From Salinispirillum sp. LH 10-3-1 (GTDB lineage Bacteria > Pseudomonadota > Gammaproteobacteria > Pseudomonadales > Natronospirillaceae), in the NCBI RefSeq assembly GCF_030643825.1, contig NZ_CP101717.1:1736001-1800000 (forward strand): a stretch of 64,000 bases of DNA, given 5' to 3'. Each line of letters begins with the position of its first letter. Position 1 is the first letter of the stretch. The position numbers and the translations under genes were made by a program. Of the stretch, positions 59,615 to 64,000 are shown in pieces. Below the pieces are notes generated by a model. It was not told where the DNA came from. It saw nothing but the letters and a program-made list of their open reading frames with translations, and made no database searches.

Positions 59615-60856
59615 TTACTTCACGCGGCTGAAAACCAGCGTGCCGTTGGTGCCACCGAAGCCGAAGGAGTTGGACATGGCGTGGTCGATCTTCATCTCCC
59701 GCGCGCCATCCGCGATGAAATCAACATCGCAACCTTCATCTGGGTTTTCCAAGTTAATGGTCGGTGGAGCAACTTGGTCGCGGATTGCGAGCACGGAGAA
59801 GATAGCTTCCACCGCACCCGCCGCGCCAAGCAAGTGTCCAATCATGGACTTCGTAGAACTCATACGAATCTGCTTGTACTCAGAGCCATACAGAGACTTG
59901 GCAGCAGAGCACTCAGCTTTATCACCCGCTGGCGTAGAGGTACCGTGCGCATTGATATAGTTGATGTCGAGAGCCGTCAACTTAGCATCGTTAATAGCGT
60001 TCAGCATAGATGCCGCCGCGCCCGCACCGTTTTCTGGCGGAGAAGTCATATGGTAGGCGTCGCCGCTCATACCGAAACCGGTCAGCTCGGCATAGATTTT
60101 CGCACCACGCGCCTTGGCGGCTTCGTATTCTTCAAGGACCACGACACCGGCACCGTCGGCGAGTACAAACCCATCGCGATCACGATCCCACGGACGGCTT
60201 GCGCCTTGCGGGTCATCGTTACGCTGTGACAAGGCACGTGCAGCGGAGAAGCCGCCGATACCTAGAGGCGTGGATGCACACTCTGCACCACCCGCGATCA
60301 TGGCATCTGCATCGCCGTATGCAATCGTACGGGCGGCATAGCCTATAGAGTGGCTACCCGTCGTACAGGCGGTAGTAATAGCAATGTTAGGGCCTTTCAT
60401 GCCGTAACGAATAGACAGATTTCCGGAGATCATATTAATAATGGCCGCCGGAATGAAAAAAGGTGAAATACGACGTGGACCGCTGTTGTTCAGCACATCG
60501 TGGTTCTTTTCAATGGTTTCCAAACCACCGATACCAGAACCAATGGAGCAGCCGATACGACCCGCGTTTTCTGGTGTAATTTCAATACCCGAATCTTCCA
60601 CTGCTTGCACAGCGGCAGCGATACCGTACTGAATGAACTTGTCCATTTTCTTGGCTTCTTTGGGACTTATGTACGCATCTACATCGAATCCCTGGACCGT
60701 ACCACAGAACTTGGTGCCAAACGGTGAGGCATCAAAATGTTCAATGGGACGAATACCGCTTTTACCGGCCAATATACCGGCCCATGTGTCCTTTACGTTA
60801 CCACCCAAAGGCGACAACATACCGATTCCTGTCACGACAACACGACGGCGAGACAT
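59615..60856 (-). CDS. fabF: beta-ketoacyl-ACP synthase II
   Basis: This 413-residue condensing enzyme elongates acyl-ACP with malonyl-ACP. The catalytic Cys is in [14 protein letters not shown], and the two His are in [11 protein letters not shown] and [14 protein letters not shown]. The end [14 protein letters not shown] is typical of FabF. It is separated from acpP by a hairpin. Confidence 0.97.
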   Translation of the reverse strand: MSRRRVVVTGIGMLSPLGGNVKDTWAGILAGKSGIRPIEHFDASPFGTKFCGTVQGFDVDAYISPKEAKKMDKFIQYGIAAAVQAVEDSGIEITPENAGRIGCSIGSGIGGLETIEKNHDVLNNSGPRRISPFFIPAAIINMISGNLSIRYGMKGPNIAITTACTTGSHSIGYAARTIAYGDADAMIAGGAECASTPLGIGGFSAARALSQRNDDPQGASRPWDRDRDGFVLADGAGVVVLEEYEAAKARGAKIYAELTGFGMSGDAYHMTSPPENGAGAAASMLNAINDAKLTALDINYINAHGTSTPAGDKAECSAAKSLYGSEYKQIRMSSTKSMIGHLLGAAGAVEAIFSVLAIRDQVAPPTINLENPDEGCDVDFIADGAREMKIDHAMSNSFGFGGTNGTLVFSRVK

Positions 60857-60882
60857 AGCACTACTCCCCTTTTAGAAACAAG

Positions 60883-60915
60883 AAAAGCCGTATGTGCTGG
60901 CACAGTACGGCTTTT
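60883..60915 (-). terminator. intrinsic terminator between acpP and fabF (partial readthrough likely)
   Basis: AAAAGCCGTA (60883-60892) pairs with TACGGCTTTT (60906-60915), and the interior TGTGC and GCACA extend the stem to about 15 bp. Read on the minus strand it is followed by a T-rich stretch. It sits between acpP and fabF, which must still be transcribed, so it probably attenuates. Confidence 0.8.
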
Positions 60916-60942
60916 GTAAACCTATTCAGTAATTAACAAAAA

Positions 60943-61179
60943 TTACGACAGGTGAGCATTGATGTAATCAATGGCATCCTGAACTGAAGCCAGTTTCTCT
61001 GCTTCTTCATCAGGAATTTCAGTTTCGAATTCCTCTTCCAAAGCCATAACCAGTTCAACGGTGTCCAGTGAATCTGCGCCCAGGTCGTCAACGAAAGAAG
61101 CTTGTGGCGTCACATCTTCTTCTTTGGCGCCCAGCTGCTCGCAGACGATCTTCTTTACGCGCTCTTCAACAGTACTCAT
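60943..61179 (-). CDS. acpP: acyl carrier protein
   Basis: This 78-residue acidic helical protein carries fatty-acid intermediates on phosphopantetheine. The attachment Ser is in [20 protein letters not shown]. The sequence [20 protein letters not shown] at the start is typical. It is followed by a hairpin terminator, consistent with a high AcpP level. Upstream are two short hairpins. Confidence 0.98.
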   Translation of the reverse strand: MSTVEERVKKIVCEQLGAKEEDVTPQASFVDDLGADSLDTVELVMALEEEFETEIPDEEAEKLASVQDAIDYINAHLS

Positions 61180-61204
61180 TGTAATGCTCCCTACAATTAT
61201 TCAA

Positions 61205-61275
61205 GCAACCTGAGTTAAATCGGTTGCTAGTGTATTAAAAGGCCCGAACCTCCCGCAAGTAAAAAAACACTTGCG
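61205..61275. repeat. two short hairpins between fabG and acpP
   Basis: GCAACC (61205-61210) pairs with GGTTGC (61222-61227), and CGCAAGT (61254-61260) pairs with ACTTGCG (61269-61275). Both lie in the 108-nt gap that would hold an acpP promoter. The second has an A-run loop, so it does not look like a standard terminator. Confidence 0.45.
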
Positions 61276-61287
61276 CGAAATTCACTA

Positions 61288-62031
61288 TTAACCCATGTAC
61301 ATGCCGCCATTAACGTGCAGGGTCTCACCCGTCACGTAGGCTGCGTCATCACCGGCCAAGAAAGCCACCACTTTGGCCACTTCCTCAGCCTGCCCCAAGC
61401 GACCCAAAGGCACCTGAGCGAGGATTTTCTCTTTGTGCTCTACTGGCAACTCATCCGTCATATCAGTCTGGATGAAGCCCGGCGCTACAGCGTTCACGGT
61501 AATATTACGCGAAGCGATCTCTTTTGCCAAAGACCGGGTAAAACCTTCGATACCGGCCTTCGATGCGCCGTAGTTTACCTGACCTGCGTTGCCCATAGAA
61601 CCAATTACTGAACTGACGCTGATGATCCGACCCCAGCGAGCCTTCGTCATTGGCTTAATGCAGGCTTTAGCAATGCGAAATACCGAGCTCAGGTTGGTGT
61701 TAATCACGTCATCCCACTCGGATTCTTTCATACGCAGGAACAGGTTGTCCTGCGTAATACCGGCATTATTGACCACGACCAGAGGATCACCGAGATCGGT
61801 CTTGATCTGTGCCAGCGCTGCATTAATGCTTTCACTGTCATTGACGTTCATGTTGTAACCGTGCCCCGTCACACCGGCGTCAGCCAAATAAGCCGTAATA
61901 CGCTCCGCACCACTGTCAGACGTTGCGGTGCCTGCAACTTTATAGCCGCGCGACGCCAATTCCAAGGCGATGGCCTTGCCGATACCTCGACTGGCGCCGG
62001 TGACCAAGGCAACTTTCTGTTCTTCACTCAT
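61288..62031 (-). CDS. fabG: 3-oxoacyl-[acyl-carrier-protein] reductase FabG
   Basis: This 247-residue SDR enzyme reduces 3-ketoacyl-ACP with NADPH. The cofactor motif is GASRGIGKAIA, the catalytic Tyr-x3-Lys is in NYGASKAG, and the NNAG motif is present. The ATG at 62031 has AAGGA upstream; the frame to 62100 is unlikely because it overlaps fabD. Just 13 nt separate it from fabD. Confidence 0.97.
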   Translation of the reverse strand: MSEEQKVALVTGASRGIGKAIALELASRGYKVAGTATSDSGAERITAYLADAGVTGHGYNMNVNDSESINAALAQIKTDLGDPLVVVNNAGITQDNLFLRMKESEWDDVINTNLSSVFRIAKACIKPMTKARWGRIISVSSVIGSMGNAGQVNYGASKAGIEGFTRSLAKEIASRNITVNAVAPGFIQTDMTDELPVEHKEKILAQVPLGRLGQAEEVAKVVAFLAGDDAAYVTGETLHVNGGMYMG

Positions 62032-62044
62032 AATGGATTCCTTC

Positions 62045-62986
62045 TTAACCCTGACTGTCAGTGAGCGCCTGAGCAAAGCCGTCCGGCTGCTCCAATGCAC
62101 TCACGGCGATGGATTTATCAATGCGCTTAACAAGGCCAGACAACACCTTGCCCGGACCACACTCAGCCGCCCAGACCACGCCTTCTTGTGCGGCAAATTG
62201 TACCGAACGCACCCACTGAACCGGGCGATACAGCTGCTCTACTAAATTAGTACGCAAAATTTCTACGTCGCTGTGCGCCAGGGCATCAACGTTTTGAATG
62301 ATCGGCCGCGATGGCACCCGCCAGTCGATCATCGAGAGTTCAGTCGCCAACTGCTCGGCGGCAGGTCGCATCAGTGCGCAATGACTCGGGGCACTCACCG
62401 ACAATGGCAAGGCGCGCTTGGCGCCTTTTTCTTTTGCCGCCGCCATGGCGATATCAACACCTTTTGCTGTTCCGGCGATCACTACCTGACCCGGCGCGTT
62501 AAAATTAACCGCTTCGCACACCTCATCACCACTGACTGCACAGGCGGCGATTACGTCCGCATCTTCCAGCCCAATAATGGCGGCCATAGCACCCTCACCT
62601 ACAGGTACGGCAGACTGCATCAAGCGACCACGGGTTTCTACCAATTTAATGGCGTCTTTAAAATGGATGACATTGGCGGCCACCAGCGCACTGTATTCAC
62701 CCAGGCTATGCCCGGCGAAAAAATCTGGCATTGCACCCTGCTTTTCTTGCCATAAGCGCCACAGCGCGACACTGGCAGCCAGGATAGCGGGCTGGGTCTT
62801 TTCTGTGCGGTTAAGCTCTTCTTCTGGACCGTTGGCAATCAAATCCAGCAAGTCATAGCCCAGCACTTCAGAGGCTTCAAAGAAGGTGGACGATACCAGC
62901 GCTTCGCTACCGATCATGTCACCCAACATGCCGACGGTCTGCGAACCCTGACCGGGAAAGAAGAAGGCGCGTTTACCTTGACTCAT
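62045..62986 (-). CDS. fabD: malonyl-CoA-[acyl-carrier-protein] transacylase
   Basis: This 313-residue enzyme moves malonyl groups to ACP. The N-terminal motif FPGQGSQTVGM and the nucleophile in GHSLGEYSAL are diagnostic; the catalytic His is in the SAPSHCALM stretch. It directly follows plsX; fabH is absent between the two, as in Pseudomonas. Confidence 0.97.
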   Translation of the reverse strand: MSQGKRAFFFPGQGSQTVGMLGDMIGSEALVSSTFFEASEVLGYDLLDLIANGPEEELNRTEKTQPAILAASVALWRLWQEKQGAMPDFFAGHSLGEYSALVAANVIHFKDAIKLVETRGRLMQSAVPVGEGAMAAIIGLEDADVIAACAVSGDEVCEAVNFNAPGQVVIAGTAKGVDIAMAAAKEKGAKRALPLSVSAPSHCALMRPAAEQLATELSMIDWRVPSRPIIQNVDALAHSDVEILRTNLVEQLYRPVQWVRSVQFAAQEGVVWAAECGPGKVLSGLVKRIDKSIAVSALEQPDGFAQALTDSQG

Positions 62987-63098
62987 AGTAATTCCAGATT
63001 TTCTTGTTAATTTTGGCGGCCATTATGTTGAGCGTTTGCCGAAATGCCAAGGGTAAGGCGGCAAAATACTTTTGCCCCGAAGCGAACAATCCCGGTAC

Positions 63099-64000
63099 CT
63101 ACTCCACCCACATGCGTTCCGGCACACCCAAACGCACCGCATGCCGGGCTTGCTGCAAGGCCTGACCGAAAGCCACTGCCTTAGCATTGCCGTGACTCTT
63201 TACCACCCAACCATTCACCCCAAGGAGTGGCGCACCGTTGTGGCGCTCGGCGTTGACACTGGCAAAATCGGACGCAAACAGCCGAGCCGTTAAGAGCCCC
63301 AACATGCGACCATACCAGCGCTCGGTCAAGACGTCGAAGACTCGATGCTTGATATAGTCCGCCGTCGCCTCCATGGATTTCAACATCACATTGCCGGTAA
63401 AGCCATCCGTGATGACCATGTCAACTTCGTTAGCAAAAACGGCTCTTGGTTCGACATAACCGCGATAGTCCAACGCATCCTGTTGACCAAATAAGGCATG
63501 CGCAGCAGCCAAACGCTGGCTGGCCTTGTGCGCTTCATGGCCGATGTTCAATAAACCAATGCGCGGCGTACGTTCATATTGATGTGCCTTTAGAAATCGG
63601 TGTCCCATGAGCGCCGACTGCAACATATCATCGGCGTCGGCAACGACAGACGCTCCAACGTCCAGCGCCAAGACCGGCCCAGTGTACCCCGGAATCCAGG
63701 CCCCTAAAGCGGGCCGCTTAACGCCTTCTCGATAGCCTAGGCATTGCCGTGCACGGATCATTAACGTTCGGGTATCTGCTGCTGTAACGATGGCGGCACA
63801 GGTGTCTTCATTGGCACTCCCGGAAACAGCAGAGCGTAAGGCCATCGCCAATGCGTCATCTGGCTCAGGCGCGTTTAATAGCTGGCGTAAAGAAGATTCG
63901 TGTTGAGGGTAATGTTGGCCGTGACACCAGGTCACGCGATTTTGATATTGTGCAAATGTCGGCTGCCAAGCAGCTACCTGACGGGTATCGCCAAACAGAC
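63099..64000 (-). CDS. plsX: phosphate acyltransferase PlsX (5' end outside the window)
   Basis: The frame is open to base 64000 without a start, so about 300 residues of C-terminal sequence are seen. LFGDTRQVAAW is at the window edge. VLALDVGASV, LLNIGHEAHKA and the signature DMVITDGFTGNVMLKSMEA follow, with a NAERHNGAPLLGVNG block near the end. PlsX makes acyl-phosphate from acyl-ACP for phospholipid synthesis. The gap to fabD is 112 nt. Confidence 0.93.
   Translation of the reverse strand, partial: LFGDTRQVAAWQPTFAQYQNRVTWCHGQHYPQHESSLRQLLNAPEPDDALAMALRSAVSGSANEDTCAAIVTAADTRTLMIRARQCLGYREGVKRPALGAWIPGYTGPVLALDVGASVVADADDMLQSALMGHRFLKAHQYERTPRIGLLNIGHEAHKASQRLAAAHALFGQQDALDYRGYVEPRAVFANEVDMVITDGFTGNVMLKSMEATADYIKHRVFDVLTERWYGRMLGLLTARLFASDFASVNAERHNGAPLLGVNGWVVKSHGNAKAVAFGQALQQARHAVRLGVPERMWVE

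Overview
The window is a gene-dense stretch of a gammaproteobacterial chromosome with no gap longer than about 240 bases between genes. Gene content and order point to a marine, Pseudomonas-like or Oceanospirillales-type bacterium. The run ftsK / aat-bpt-infA / clpA-clpS / cspD / icd resembles the Pseudomonas arrangement. The fatty-acid cluster has plsX followed directly by fabD without fabH, FabV is the enoyl reductase, and a PsrA-type operator lies between etfBA and the ETF dehydrogenase gene. The genus cannot be fixed from this sequence alone; a Saccharospirillaceae-like lineage is a guess. No rRNA, tRNA, CRISPR array, insertion sequence or prophage was seen.

Bases 1-9725 carry the start of ftsK (cut by the window edge), the N-end-rule pair aat and bpt, infA, the unfoldase ClpA with its adaptor ClpS, cspD, icd, rluE and the threonine-degradation pair kbl-tdh. 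Aat and Bpt attach Leu/Phe to protein N-termini, and ClpS delivers such substrates to ClpA, so the whole N-degron branch is encoded within 5 kb. Bases 9776-23337 hold an MsbA/MdlB-type ABC exporter, fabV, a DUF427 protein, an MFS transporter, slyD, the operon nudJ-mnmA-hflD-purB-roxA, three linked poorly known genes including a YfaZ-like outer-membrane protein, and htpG behind a good sigma-32-type promoter. Bases 23520-29958 hold dinB with a LexA box, an orphan periplasmic solute-binding protein, speA, glpX and gor.

Bases 30128-34858 are the first unusual region: two tandem TTT/Bug-type periplasmic receptors with no transporter, followed by a GGDEF-EAL membrane protein, possibly a ligand-sensing c-di-GMP module. 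Bases 35572-43052 are a type II secretion operon running gspE to gspM, with gspC and gspD absent. Upstream of it is a hybrid sensor-kinase-like protein that has lost its phospho-acceptor histidine. Next come etfBA and divergent etfD for electron transfer from acyl-CoA oxidation.

Bases 48995-56098 are mixed accessory genes: a structured inverted-repeat element, a DUF1285-TetR pair, a YiiX-like cysteine hydrolase, a membrane-anchored thioredoxin-like protein, and a translationally coupled cluster of alaX, an ALO-type lactone oxidase, a D-threonine-aldolase-like enzyme and rsuA. Bases 55760-64000 are the conserved fatty-acid and cell-envelope operon read on the minus strand: plsX (cut by the edge), fabD, fabG, acpP, fabF, pabC, mltG, tmk, holB and a PilZ-domain gene. 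A strong hairpin between acpP and fabF probably sets the high AcpP output.
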